64,000 nucleotides of DNA from CBDCFV01 sp965203835 (GTDB lineage: Bacteria; Chloroflexota; Dehalococcoidia; Lucifugimonadales; UBA3495): NCBI GenBank assembly GCA_965203835.1, contig OZ241919.1, forward strand, positions 3,038,001 to 3,102,000, read 5' to 3'. The notes beneath the pieces are model-generated. The model had not been told where the DNA came from. It saw nothing but the letters and a program-made list of their open reading frames with translations, and searched no databases. This document shows positions 50,046 to 58,413 of the stretch, in pieces. Every line of letters starts with the position of its first letter. The stretch's first letter is position 1. The position numbers and the translations under genes are program-made.

Positions 50046-51779
50046 ATGACCAAACGGAGCGTTTGGCGCCCTAATAAAGACGAAGTGATAGCCGAGAACG
50101 GTGCGGTCGCCAGCGAGCGTCCATTAATCTCCGAGACTGGCGTGGAGATACTGCGGCAAGGTGGAAATGCGGTGGACGCCGCGGTTGCCATGGGGTTCTG
50201 CGCCGCGGTCGTAGAGCCGCAGAGCACCTGCATCGCCGGACACGGCCAGATGCTGGTGCACATGGACGGCAGGGCTACGGCCCTGGACTTCTCCCATCGC
50301 GCGCCTAAACTGGCGACGGCAGACATGTACAGGATCCTGGGCCAATCGGAGGCGGGAAACTCCATCTACATGGTTGAGGACAACGCCAACGTAATCGGCT
50401 ATCAGTCTATCGGCGTGCCCGGAGTAACCGCCGGGCTGTGCAAGGCCCGTGACATGTTCGGCTCCCTGCCGTTGGAGCAGCTATTGGAGCCGGCAATCCA
50501 CTATGCCGAGCAGGGCTACCTGCCAGACTGGAACAACGTCCTGCGCATCTCCGACGCCATGACCGCCTTCCTGAAGTACGGGGAGGCCGCAAACGTTTTT
50601 CTGCCCAACGGCCACCCGCCGCGGGTGGGCATTGACAAGGTGGTCCAGCGCGATCTGGGGCATACGTTGCGGCTGATAGCCAAGCATGGCAAGGACGGCT
50701 TTTACCGGGGCGACATTCCCCACGCCATAGAAGAGGACATGATAAAAAACGGGGGCTACCTGAGAGTCGACGACTTCACCGACTACGAGGTTGTCGTGGG
50801 GACGCCCGCATCGGTCTCCTATCGAGGCTACGAAATCCTGGGGATACCCGTGCCCTCCGGGTCCACCACGGCCCTGGAAATCTTCAGCATCCTGAACAAC
50901 TTCGACATGACGGCGTTGGCCCACAACTCGCCGGAGCACCTGCACCTGTTTATCGAGGCAGCCCGCCACGCCTTCGCCGACCGCTACCGCTACCTGGGCG
51001 ACCCGGACTTCTCGCCCATCCCCCTCGCCGGAATTTTGTCCAGCGAGTACGCCCGCCGTATATCCGAGACCATCGACAGGGGTAGGGCGTTGCTGGAGGA
51101 TGAACGGGTCAAACAGCCGTGGGTAGCCTTTGCCGAGAAGGCGTTGCACGACCCCTGGGCATTCGACCCCCAAGCGAAGCCGTTGGAGCCCGTAGGCGCG
51201 TCGCCGCCCAGCATCGGCGATTGCACCACTCACTTCGGAGCGGTGGACCGCCAGCGCAACATGGTGTCCTGTACCCAGACGGCCGTCAGCAGCTTCGGCT
51301 CCTGCATCATCACTCCCGGCACCGGAGTCCTCTTCCCCAACGGCATGATCGTCTTCAACCCCAAGCCGGGGGCCGCCAACTCCATCGCGAGTTACAAGCG
51401 TGGTCTGGCCAACATGACGCCGCTCCATGTGATGAAAGACGGCAGACCGTTCCTGGGTGTCGGTGCTCCGGGCGGGCGGCAGATTATTTGTTGCAGCGCC
51501 CAAGTGGTGCTCAACGTCCTCGACCATGGCATGAGCATCCAGGACGCGATTGCCGCACCGAGAGTTGATGCCGCCGACCGGGAAAACTTCGTCGACTCGC
51601 GGATGGACGAAGCAACCATCGAGACCCTTGAAAGAATGGGGCATCACATGCTGGTGAAGGAAGAGACCGCCGCGCAGAGCGGGTTCGCCAACCCCGTCGG
51701 CGTAATGGTCGATCCGGACACGAACCTTGTGCACGCCGGGGCGGACGTTTTCCGGCTGGCTGAAGCCAGGGGGTTCTGA
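50046..51779 (+). CDS. ggt: Gamma-glutamyltransferase family protein
   Basis: A 577-aa N-terminal-nucleophile hydrolase precursor. The self-cleavage/nucleophile Thr is in GDCTTHFGAVD (about residue 394); EILRQGGNAVDAAVAMGF, GYQSIGVPGVTAGL and the small-subunit block SFGSCIITPGTGVLFPNGM are intact. No signal peptide is evident, so unlike E. coli Ggt it may be cytosolic and act on a gamma-glutamyl or other amide. CAAGGAG precedes the ATG at 50046. The stop overlaps the next gene as TGATG. Confidence 0.9.
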   Translation: MTKRSVWRPNKDEVIAENGAVASERPLISETGVEILRQGGNAVDAAVAMGFCAAVVEPQSTCIAGHGQMLVHMDGRATALDFSHRAPKLATADMYRILGQSEAGNSIYMVEDNANVIGYQSIGVPGVTAGLCKARDMFGSLPLEQLLEPAIHYAEQGYLPDWNNVLRISDAMTAFLKYGEAANVFLPNGHPPRVGIDKVVQRDLGHTLRLIAKHGKDGFYRGDIPHAIEEDMIKNGGYLRVDDFTDYEVVVGTPASVSYRGYEILGIPVPSGSTTALEIFSILNNFDMTALAHNSPEHLHLFIEAARHAFADRYRYLGDPDFSPIPLAGILSSEYARRISETIDRGRALLEDERVKQPWVAFAEKALHDPWAFDPQAKPLEPVGASPPSIGDCTTHFGAVDRQRNMVSCTQTAVSSFGSCIITPGTGVLFPNGMIVFNPKPGAANSIASYKRGLANMTPLHVMKDGRPFLGVGAPGGRQIICCSAQVVLNVLDHGMSIQDAIAAPRVDAADRENFVDSRMDEATIETLERMGHHMLVKEETAAQSGFANPVGVMVDPDTNLVHAGADVFRLAEARGF

Positions 51780-53006
51780 TGGACACTATCCTGCGGAACG
51801 CCCGGGTTGACGACGAGCCAAACGCACCCACTGTAGACATCGGCATCGACCAGGGCCGCATCGCCGCCATAGAGCCAAACATCGCGGCCGATGGACAGGA
51901 CATCGATGTCGGCGGCCGCTTGGTCACTCCCGGATTCATAGAGACCCACATCCACTTGGACAAGTCCTGCATCCTTGAGCGGTGCAGGTCGGAGAGGGGC
52001 GACCTGCCGGAGGCCATCGAAGAGGTGGCCAAAGCCAAACGTGAGTTCACGGCCCAAGACGTTTACGAGCGTGGTAAGCGCACCCTGGAGAAGTGCATCC
52101 TGAACGGCACCACCCACATGCGTACCCAGCTTGAAGTGGACCCCGTCATAGGGCTTCGGGGTCTGGAAGGCGTAAAAGCCCTGGTTGACGAGTACAAGTG
52201 GGCCATAGACATCGAAGTGTGCATCTTCCCGCAGGAAGGCCTGCTCAACTACCCGGGAACGGACGAACTGATGGTGGAGGCCCTCCAGAACGGCGGCTCG
52301 GTGGTTGGCGCGGCCCCCTACACCGACACCAACCCCCACGGTCAGATTGACCGCATATTCGAAATGGCCCGCGAGTTCGACATAGACATCGACATGCACC
52401 TGGACTTCGGCGCCGACCCAGCGGAGCTGGACCTTGACTACGTTTGCGAGCTTACGGACAGGTTCGACTACGGAGGCCGCGTAGCCATAGGCCACGTCAC
52501 CAAGCTGTCGGTAGCCACTCCCGAGCGGTTGCAGGAAAGTGCCCAACGCTTGGCCAGCGCCGGAGTCGCCCTCACCGTGGTCCCTTCCACCGACCTCTTT
52601 CTCATGGGGAGGGGAGCAGGACCACAGCAACATGCGGGGCGTGACGGCGGCCCACCGGTTGCTGCACGGGGGCGTGAATTGCTCCCTGTCCACCAACAAC
52701 GTGCTCAACCCGTTCACGCCCTTCGGAGACTGCTCCCTGATCCGCATGGCTAACCTCTACGCCAATGTATGCCATGTAGGGGCGCGCGATGACATCGTAG
52801 AGTGCTACGAAATGATCACCAACCGGTCAGGCAGGCTTCTCCGCTTGGATGACTATGGCTTGGCCGTCGGCAAGTCCGCCGACTTGGTGGTGGTCGACTG
52901 TTTAGACCGCGCATCGGCCGTCGCCGAGTTGGCGGCGCCTCTGTGGGGATTCAAGAGAGGGCGACTAACGTTTACCCGAAAGCCCGCCGAGCTTCACCGA
53001 CCCTGA
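51779..53006 (+). pseudogene. CodA-like cytosine deaminase-family amidohydrolase, frameshifted
   Basis: Two frames together encode one CodA-like amidohydrolase of about 408 aa. The first frame (from ATG 51779, overlapping ggt by one base) gives PGFIETHIHLDKSC with the HxH metal pair, DMHLDFGAD and AIGHVTKLSV, up to STDLFLMGR. A run GGGGAGGGGAG (52606-52616) breaks it. After removal of one G the frame continues EQDHSNMRGVTAAHRLLHGG, then NNVLNPFTPFGDCSLIRMAN and LDDYGLAVGKSADLVVVD, as in CodA. The position of the catalytic Asp-containing GHDDVFDP of CodA reads STNNVLNP here. Either a real pseudogene or a homopolymer error. Confidence 0.85.
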
Positions 53007-53058
53007 CCTTTCCCCTGCGGGAGTGGGAAAATTCGAGGGATGCACTGCAACTGTTGAT

Positions 53059-54276
53059 ATGACTAACCTGCAACTACATAAACCGCCTGACGACCTATTG
53101 GGAGCTTTTTGCGCCCATAACCACGCCGCTCTTCGAGGGGCGCCGGACGGCCCTCTGAAGGGGACTACCTTTGGTGTCAAGGACGTGTTTCACATAGCGG
53201 GGCACCGGACAGGGTTCGGCCACCCGGACTGGCTGCGGCTGCATCCGCCCGCGGAGTTCACGGCGGCAGCGGTCGAACGGCTTCTGGCGGCCGGGGCAAC
53301 CATGTTGGGCAAGACCCATACCGACGAGCTGGCCTACAGCCTGAGCGGTCAGAACGTCCATTACGGCACCCCGGTCAATCCCGCCGACCCGGACCGGGTG
53401 CCCGGCGGCTCATCCAACGGGTCGGCTTCGGCGGTGGCGGGAGGCCTGGTGGATTTTGCCATCGGCACCGACTGCGGCGGCTCGGTACGGCTGCCCGCCA
53501 GCTACTGCGGCATCCTTGGAATGAGGCCAAGCCATGGCCGAGTCCCCTTGGATGGGGCCATCCCCTTCGGGCCAAGTTTCGACGTGGCGGGCTGGTTTGC
53601 CCGCGACGCCGACCTGTTCGAACGGGTGGGACAAGTCCTCTTGGGCGATTATTCGGAGCCTCAACCACCCCGGCGGTTGCTGGTAGCCCGCGACGCCTTC
53701 AATATGGTCGACCAACCGGTGACGGATGCCTTGCAGGACGCCTTACTGAAAACGTCCAATATTATAGGCTCCAGTGAGGAGGTTGTTGTAAGCGCCGAGG
53801 GGTTGGCCGACTGGTTTGAGACCTTCCGCGTCCTGCAAGCCGCCGAGATCTGGGGCAACCACGGGCAGTGGATCGAGTCGGTAAAACCGCACTTCGGACC
53901 GGGAGTACATGAGCGGTTTGAATGGGCTTCCCAAGTGAAGGCTGCTGACGTGGAGGTCGAGAAGGAAAAGCGCACCAGGATAAGAAGCCGGATTGACGAA
54001 GTGATAGGGGAAGGCGACGTGCTGTGCCTGCCCACTTCGCCCAGGGTAGCGCCATTCAAGGACACTCCCACCGATGACATCGAAGTCAGGTTCCGCCATC
54101 AAGCCATGTGCCTGCTGTGCATTTCGGGTCTGGGAGGCCTGCCGCAGGTGAACCTTCCAGTGGCGTCTCTTGACGGCCTTCCCTTGGGATTGTCCCTGGT
54201 TGGCCGGTGGGGCAGCGACTTGATGCTGCTATCCCTTGCACGTAGACTGATGAACGAGAGCCAGAACCCAGCTTAG
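53059..54276 (+). CDS. Amidase (amidase-signature family)
   Basis: A 405-aa amidase. The Ser-cisSer-Lys triad is visible: Lys in FGVKDVF, cis-Ser in PGGSSNGSASAVAGG, nucleophile Ser in GTDCGGSVRLPASYCGILGM. The C-terminus PQVNLPVASLDGLPLGLSLVG fits AtzF/indole-acetamide-type amidases. I take ATG 53059; a GTG at 53023 is in frame. With the upstream gamma-glutamyltransferase and deaminase it looks like a unit breaking amide or urea-type nitrogen compounds. Confidence 0.9.
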   Translation: MTNLQLHKPPDDLLGAFCAHNHAALRGAPDGPLKGTTFGVKDVFHIAGHRTGFGHPDWLRLHPPAEFTAAAVERLLAAGATMLGKTHTDELAYSLSGQNVHYGTPVNPADPDRVPGGSSNGSASAVAGGLVDFAIGTDCGGSVRLPASYCGILGMRPSHGRVPLDGAIPFGPSFDVAGWFARDADLFERVGQVLLGDYSEPQPPRRLLVARDAFNMVDQPVTDALQDALLKTSNIIGSSEEVVVSAEGLADWFETFRVLQAAEIWGNHGQWIESVKPHFGPGVHERFEWASQVKAADVEVEKEKRTRIRSRIDEVIGEGDVLCLPTSPRVAPFKDTPTDDIEVRFRHQAMCLLCISGLGGLPQVNLPVASLDGLPLGLSLVGRWGSDLMLLSLARRLMNESQNPA

Positions 54277-54332
54277 CAGGTCAACCTAGAGCTTCCGAAA
54301 TCGGGTTAAAGCTAAAGCCGCAGGAGGAATCC

Positions 54333-55499
54333 ATGGCTGAAACGAAAGATACCATTGAACTGTACTTTCACTCGCAACAACCCTATACCCATATCACGGA
54401 AGAGGACATATCCCAGTACAAATCTGGCAGGTTGGACTTCCCCAACACGTACTTCGACCCGGAAAAGGCCCACGTACTGTACAACCAGTACCACGAACAG
54501 TACGCCTTGGCCGACGAAGAGGGTATCGACGGGATAATGACCAACGAGCACCACGCCTCTTACTGGAACATGAAGCCCGCGGCCAACCTGGATGCGGCGG
54601 TTATCAGCAAGGTGACAAGAAACACCAAGATAGCCATCCTGGGCAACATAATCCCGGTGCACGACCCGGTGCGGATGGCCGAGGAACTGGCCATGCTGGA
54701 CTGCTATTCGGGCGGGAGGCTGGTTTCCGGGTTCGTAAGAGGGGGGGCGGTGGAGACCCTGATGGCCGGCATCGACCCCACAGAGAACCGCGAACGGTTC
54801 GAGGAGGCCCACGACCTGATCATCAAGTGCTGGACGGAGCCCGGCCCCTTCCGCTGGGAAGGCAAGCACTACCATCACCGGGTGGTCAACCCGTGGGTGC
54901 TGCCGGTGCAACAACCCCATCCTCCAATATGGTTCCCCGGCGGGAGCAGCCCTGAAAGCGTCATCTGGGCGGCAAGCCGCGGCTATACCTATGTCAATCT
55001 CGGAGCGTTGATGGACTTGACCCTGGAGTTGAAGCAGGTGTACATCGACACCGCCAATGAGGCCGGGTTCAAGCCTGGGCCGGAACATTTCGGCTATCAA
55101 ATACGGGCGGTTGTGGCCGACACCGACGAAAAGGCCCAGGAAATAGGCAAGGGCTTCCTGTGGAACGTAGACCACCGGATGCGCGGCCCCAGGGAACACA
55201 ACGACCCTCCGGGTTACCAGTCGGCGGTGGCTACCCAGCTAAGCAGGAGGCGCGCCGGAGGCCCGGACTCGCGGATGACCTACGAGCAACTCCAGGAAGT
55301 TGGCGCGATCGTCGTGGGCAGTCCCGAAACCGTGACCAAGAGGTTGACCCAGACCATCACCAGCCTCAACCCGGGTTACCTGATCCTGATAGGAAGCGAC
55401 GGCAACATAAAGCACGATGACGTGATGCGGTCGGTCCAACTGCTGGGCCGGGAAGTGTTGCCGGCCCTCAAGGAAATCAAGCTGCAACCGTACCAGTAG
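54333..55499 (+). CDS. LLM-class flavin-dependent oxidoreductase (luciferase-like)
   Basis: A 388-aa bacterial-luciferase-fold monooxygenase. GIDGIMTNEHHASYWNMKP, AILGNIIPVHDPVRMAEELA and LDCYSGGRLVSGFVRGG are typical of the FMN-dependent LLM class, as is the late NPWVLPVQQPHPPIW-FPGGSS block. It needs reduced flavin from a separate reductase. Such enzymes are strongly expanded in SAR202-type genomes, where breakdown of recalcitrant organics has been proposed. GCAGGAGGAA ribosome site. Confidence 0.9.
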   Translation: MAETKDTIELYFHSQQPYTHITEEDISQYKSGRLDFPNTYFDPEKAHVLYNQYHEQYALADEEGIDGIMTNEHHASYWNMKPAANLDAAVISKVTRNTKIAILGNIIPVHDPVRMAEELAMLDCYSGGRLVSGFVRGGAVETLMAGIDPTENRERFEEAHDLIIKCWTEPGPFRWEGKHYHHRVVNPWVLPVQQPHPPIWFPGGSSPESVIWAASRGYTYVNLGALMDLTLELKQVYIDTANEAGFKPGPEHFGYQIRAVVADTDEKAQEIGKGFLWNVDHRMRGPREHNDPPGYQSAVATQLSRRRAGGPDSRMTYEQLQEVGAIVVGSPETVTKRLTQTITSLNPGYLILIGSDGNIKHDDVMRSVQLLGREVLPALKEIKLQPYQ

Positions 55500-55525
55500 A
55501 CTTTGTCCAAGGACCGGGGACGATA

Positions 55526-55633
55526 AACGCAGAGGACACAGAGGACGCACAAAGATCGCAGAGCTTTGCCGTGTTTTGACGCCTTAACAGAAAAAATCGG
55601 CGGTCTCTGCGTATCCTTTGCGCTCTCTGCGTT
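55526..55633. repeat. ACGCAGAG-type intergenic inverted repeat
   Basis: AACGCAGAGGACACAGAGG and GACGCACAAAG at the left face CTTTGCG and CTCTCTGCGTT at the right; an inner CAAAGATCGCAGAG and GGTCTCTGCGTATCC also complement partly. The whole could fold into a long imperfect hairpin. Similar CGCAGAG repeats litter many environmental genomes. It separates two convergent genes. Confidence 0.6.
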
Positions 55634-55651
55634 GAACGCCTTGGCTACCGA

Positions 55652-57325
55652 CTAGCCAACCTTGGTCTGACGGCGGTGTATCCCGGTTGCGCCGCTGGGC
55701 CGGTTGCCCCGCACCTCTTCGATTTGAGGCGTGCCGTCGGCTTCGGCGCACCGCACGGCGAAGGTGTGCTTTCCTTCCTGGAAGGGCCAGTCGTAACGCC
55801 AGACGACCCAGGTCGTTTCAGACAAGGGCGTCCTCAGTTGGGCCTCTTCCCAAGGGCCGCTGTCGACTTGCACTTCGACTTTGGAAATGCCGCGCGCCCC
55901 GGAGAAAGCGATGCCGCCGACGGGGACGAGCATCTGTCCGTCGCGCTCCACTATGTTGTCAACGGCAACGGTGTCGATGACTGAAGTCGCCTTGACTTGG
56001 GCCACTTCATCCCAATCGCGCACCACCCAATAACCTGGCCGGTAGTCCGCCGTGACCTCCATGCCGGTTATCCACTTGGGCTGCTTCATCCCGTACCGGT
56101 CCGGCAGCCATATACGCAACGGAAAGCCGTGGTCGAATGGAAGGGGGTTGCCGTCCCATGCGTAACACAGCATGATGCGCTCGTCCGAGGCGATCAGGTC
56201 CAGGTCCACGGTCTCGTGGAATCCGTCGCCCGACGTAATGACGAGATGTTGGGCCCCTTCCTGCACCTGGGCGTCGGCAAGTATTTTCTGAAGGCTGACG
56301 CCGGTCCACCAAGTGGTGCTTATGAGGGACGTGGCGATACGTCCCGAGATGCACGACAGGGTGACGAACTGGTCTCTCGATTCGTAGTTGTTGCGTATGT
56401 GGTCCAGGGTCAACGCCAAGGGGTTGTCAACCATCCCAATGACAGGCAATACCCAGCTTGCGCCGTCGATGTAGGTAGGCTCGGAGCGGATGAACACCTT
56501 GTAGTGGTCCTCCACCGGCGTGTACTCGGGCCTGGTGCCCGGAGCCGGCTCAACCGGGTCGTCGGCGTTGGGCAGGGGAGGGGCGTTGCTCTTGACCGCC
56601 GGGGACCCGGCAGAGTCGACTGCCTCCGCGACCGATTGGCGCTCCGTCCGGGCCAGCATCCCTCCGAGGCCGGCGCCCAGGACCGTGATGGTGGCCGTGG
56701 CCGCGCCGACCCGGACCATGAACTGGCGGCGGTTAATGCTTTTGGCCCAGCGGATTTGGTCTTCCGTTTCCAAGCGGTTGGGATCAAGTAGCAGGCGGCG
56801 GTAAAGGGGTATAAAGGCCAGGCCCCAGCCGATGAACAGCACCATGAGCACCACGACGGTCATGACAGGGTCGGCGGTTGACTGGCCCATAGGCAGGCTC
56901 ACCGCCACCATTGGCACGCCGAACACGGCCGCCGCTATCAGCCCGTAGCTGAACATGGGATCGGCATTGCGCCACTTCAGGACCACCATAAAGACCGTGC
57001 CGATGACGACGCCGATGAGGAAGAACAGGATGGTGGCTGCTATCTGTTCCGCCGGCTTGGCGCTGCCGGCGACGCTCATGCCCACGGCCCTCATCCCGTC
57101 GATCATGGCGTCAATGCCAAAGGTGACCACCGGACCGGGCAGCACCTTGGCGATCCAGTCGAACAATGCGAAAGGGACAAAGGGCAACCCGGCCAGCTTG
57201 TCCGCCAAGTACAACAGCGCCGTCAGCGGCGCGGACAACAACACGCCTGACAGCAAGCCGGACCCCAAGCCTATACGTCGTATTTTTCCGGTCGGGCCCT
57301 TGGGTACTATTTGCGACTCATCCAT
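55652..57325 (-). CDS. Membrane-tethered sulfite-oxidase-like molybdopterin oxidoreductase
   Basis: A 557-aa protein. The first 200 residues hold about four membrane helices (LLSGVLLSAPLTALLYLADK, IAATILFFLIGVVIGTVFMV, YGLIAAAVFGVPMVAVSLP, VVVLMVLFIGWGLAFIPL). Then an internal Tat-like signal follows (NRRQFMVRVGAATATITVLG, near 200-220). The rest is a sulfite-oxidase-type Mo domain (YTPVEDHYKVFIRSEPTYID, FVTLSCISGRIATSLI with the Mo-binding Cys near 325, WDGNPLPFDHGFPLRIWLPD) and an Ig-like dimer domain. The catalytic part should face outside the membrane and reduce or oxidise a small S- or N-oxide. Confidence 0.88.
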   Translation of the reverse strand: MDESQIVPKGPTGKIRRIGLGSGLLSGVLLSAPLTALLYLADKLAGLPFVPFALFDWIAKVLPGPVVTFGIDAMIDGMRAVGMSVAGSAKPAEQIAATILFFLIGVVIGTVFMVVLKWRNADPMFSYGLIAAAVFGVPMVAVSLPMGQSTADPVMTVVVLMVLFIGWGLAFIPLYRRLLLDPNRLETEDQIRWAKSINRRQFMVRVGAATATITVLGAGLGGMLARTERQSVAEAVDSAGSPAVKSNAPPLPNADDPVEPAPGTRPEYTPVEDHYKVFIRSEPTYIDGASWVLPVIGMVDNPLALTLDHIRNNYESRDQFVTLSCISGRIATSLISTTWWTGVSLQKILADAQVQEGAQHLVITSGDGFHETVDLDLIASDERIMLCYAWDGNPLPFDHGFPLRIWLPDRYGMKQPKWITGMEVTADYRPGYWVVRDWDEVAQVKATSVIDTVAVDNIVERDGQMLVPVGGIAFSGARGISKVEVQVDSGPWEEAQLRTPLSETTWVVWRYDWPFQEGKHTFAVRCAEADGTPQIEEVRGNRPSGATGIHRRQTKVG

Positions 57326-57432
57326 AATTACTCACGCCTCCGGCGCCAAATTAAGCCGGATCAAGTAGATAAAGGTTAGTGGCGCCATTATATTCGCGGG
57401 CCAGCGCAGGTTCCAACCTTATCCGTCTCGTC

Positions 57433-57453
57433 ATTCCGGCCTTGAGGCGGAAT
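57433..57453. repeat. Dispersed short palindrome, copy 3
   Basis: ATTCCG (57433-57438) and CGGAAT (57448-57453) around GCCTTGAGG, preceded by GTC: a degenerate copy of the TTCCCGC palindrome. Confidence 0.55.
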
Positions 57454-57500
57454 CCACAGTCTTTCCCAAGCAGCCATTATCCCGTTCCAAGAGTTTATGG

Positions 57501-57520
57501 ACTCCCGCCTTCGCGGGAGT
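57501..57520. repeat. Dispersed short palindrome, copy 4
   Basis: ACTCCCGC-CTTC-GCGGGAGT, perfect 8-bp arms followed by GACG. An in-frame GTG inside it (57519) is not used as the start of the next gene. Confidence 0.75.
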
Positions 57521-57620
57521 GACGATACGGGAAGGGGCGCCGGTAGAAACCAGCCCCGCAATTGACATACGTTTGGAGCGTGGTCACCAGTTCTATACAC
57601 TGTCCCTCTATGCGGATAAA

Positions 57621-58397
57621 ATGAGGCAACTACAAACCCATCGACGATTGAAGGTACCGAGGGAGGCGAAGTTGCCGCAGTTCCAGCCCATTCCGGACAG
57701 GACCCTGGAGGTCTTGAAAAAGATTCCGACTCAAACCCTGGTGGATGCGCTGTGGGTCAAGGGTTGGCCCATGGGTTACGTGGAGGGAGCGCGCCCGTTG
57801 CAGCTTGGCCAGCACATGGCCGGCCGGGCCGTCACCCTGCGGTTCGTGCCCCATCGCCCGGACCTCGCGGAAGACAAGCCCAAGGGAGAGCAGTCGGCGG
57901 AATACGTTGCATTCGAGCTGTGCGGGCCGGGAGAGGTGCTGGTTATAGATGTGATGAGGTGGGCCTACAGCTCCATAGGCGGAGACATCAAGTTCCTGCG
58001 GCTGCACCAGCGGGGTGTGGGCGGGTTGGTGACCGACGGGGGCGCCAGAGACAGCAACTCGCTGAAGGAATACGGCTTCCCTGTTTACAGCGCCAGCACC
58101 ACCGCCAAGCAGGGACCGGGCGAGTTCTGGCCTTGGCAGGTGAACGACGCCATCCAGTGCGGCGGTGTGCTGGTGCGGCCCGGAGACGCGGTGGTGGGCG
58201 ATGACGACGGGGTGGTTATAGTGCCCCGTGCGGTGGTGGACGAGGTGATAACCATAGCGCATCAACGGGAAGAGGTGGAGGAGGTAATCAAGGCGCAGTT
58301 GGAGGTAGAGCAGTGCTCTCCGGGTAAGTATTACCCCTTCAACGAGCTCACTTGGCAGTTGTTCGAGGAAAAGACCGGCAAGAAACGCTACATTTAG
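57621..58397 (+). CDS. RraA-like family protein (HMG aldolase/regulator type)
   Basis: A 258-aa protein of the RraA/4-hydroxy-4-methyl-2-oxoglutarate aldolase fold. IPTQTLVDALWVKGWPMG begins the core; GGLVTDGGARDSNSLKEYGF has the family's metal/substrate G-G-x-R-D, and PGDAVVGDDDGVVIVPRAVV ends it. The family includes oxaloacetate decarboxylase-type aldolases and the RNase E inhibitor RraA; here enzymatic action seems likelier since it precedes a CoA transferase by 17 bases. I take ATG 57621; a possible -35/-10 (TTGGAG at 57572, TATACA at 57594) lies just upstream. Confidence 0.82.
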   Translation: MRQLQTHRRLKVPREAKLPQFQPIPDRTLEVLKKIPTQTLVDALWVKGWPMGYVEGARPLQLGQHMAGRAVTLRFVPHRPDLAEDKPKGEQSAEYVAFELCGPGEVLVIDVMRWAYSSIGGDIKFLRLHQRGVGGLVTDGGARDSNSLKEYGFPVYSASTTAKQGPGEFWPWQVNDAIQCGGVLVRPGDAVVGDDDGVVIVPRAVVDEVITIAHQREEVEEVIKAQLEVEQCSPGKYYPFNELTWQLFEEKTGKKRYI

Positions 58398-58413
58398 CCC
58401 GGAGAATTTCGAT

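Noticed and set aside
51779..53006. Programmed frameshift in the CodA-like gene
   Set aside because: No slippery heptamer or downstream structure was evident; a mutation or homopolymer error explains it more simply.
57519..57620. GTG at 57519 as start of the RraA-like gene
   Set aside because: It lies inside an intergenic palindrome, and the 34 added residues do not resemble the family; ATG 57621 is preferred.
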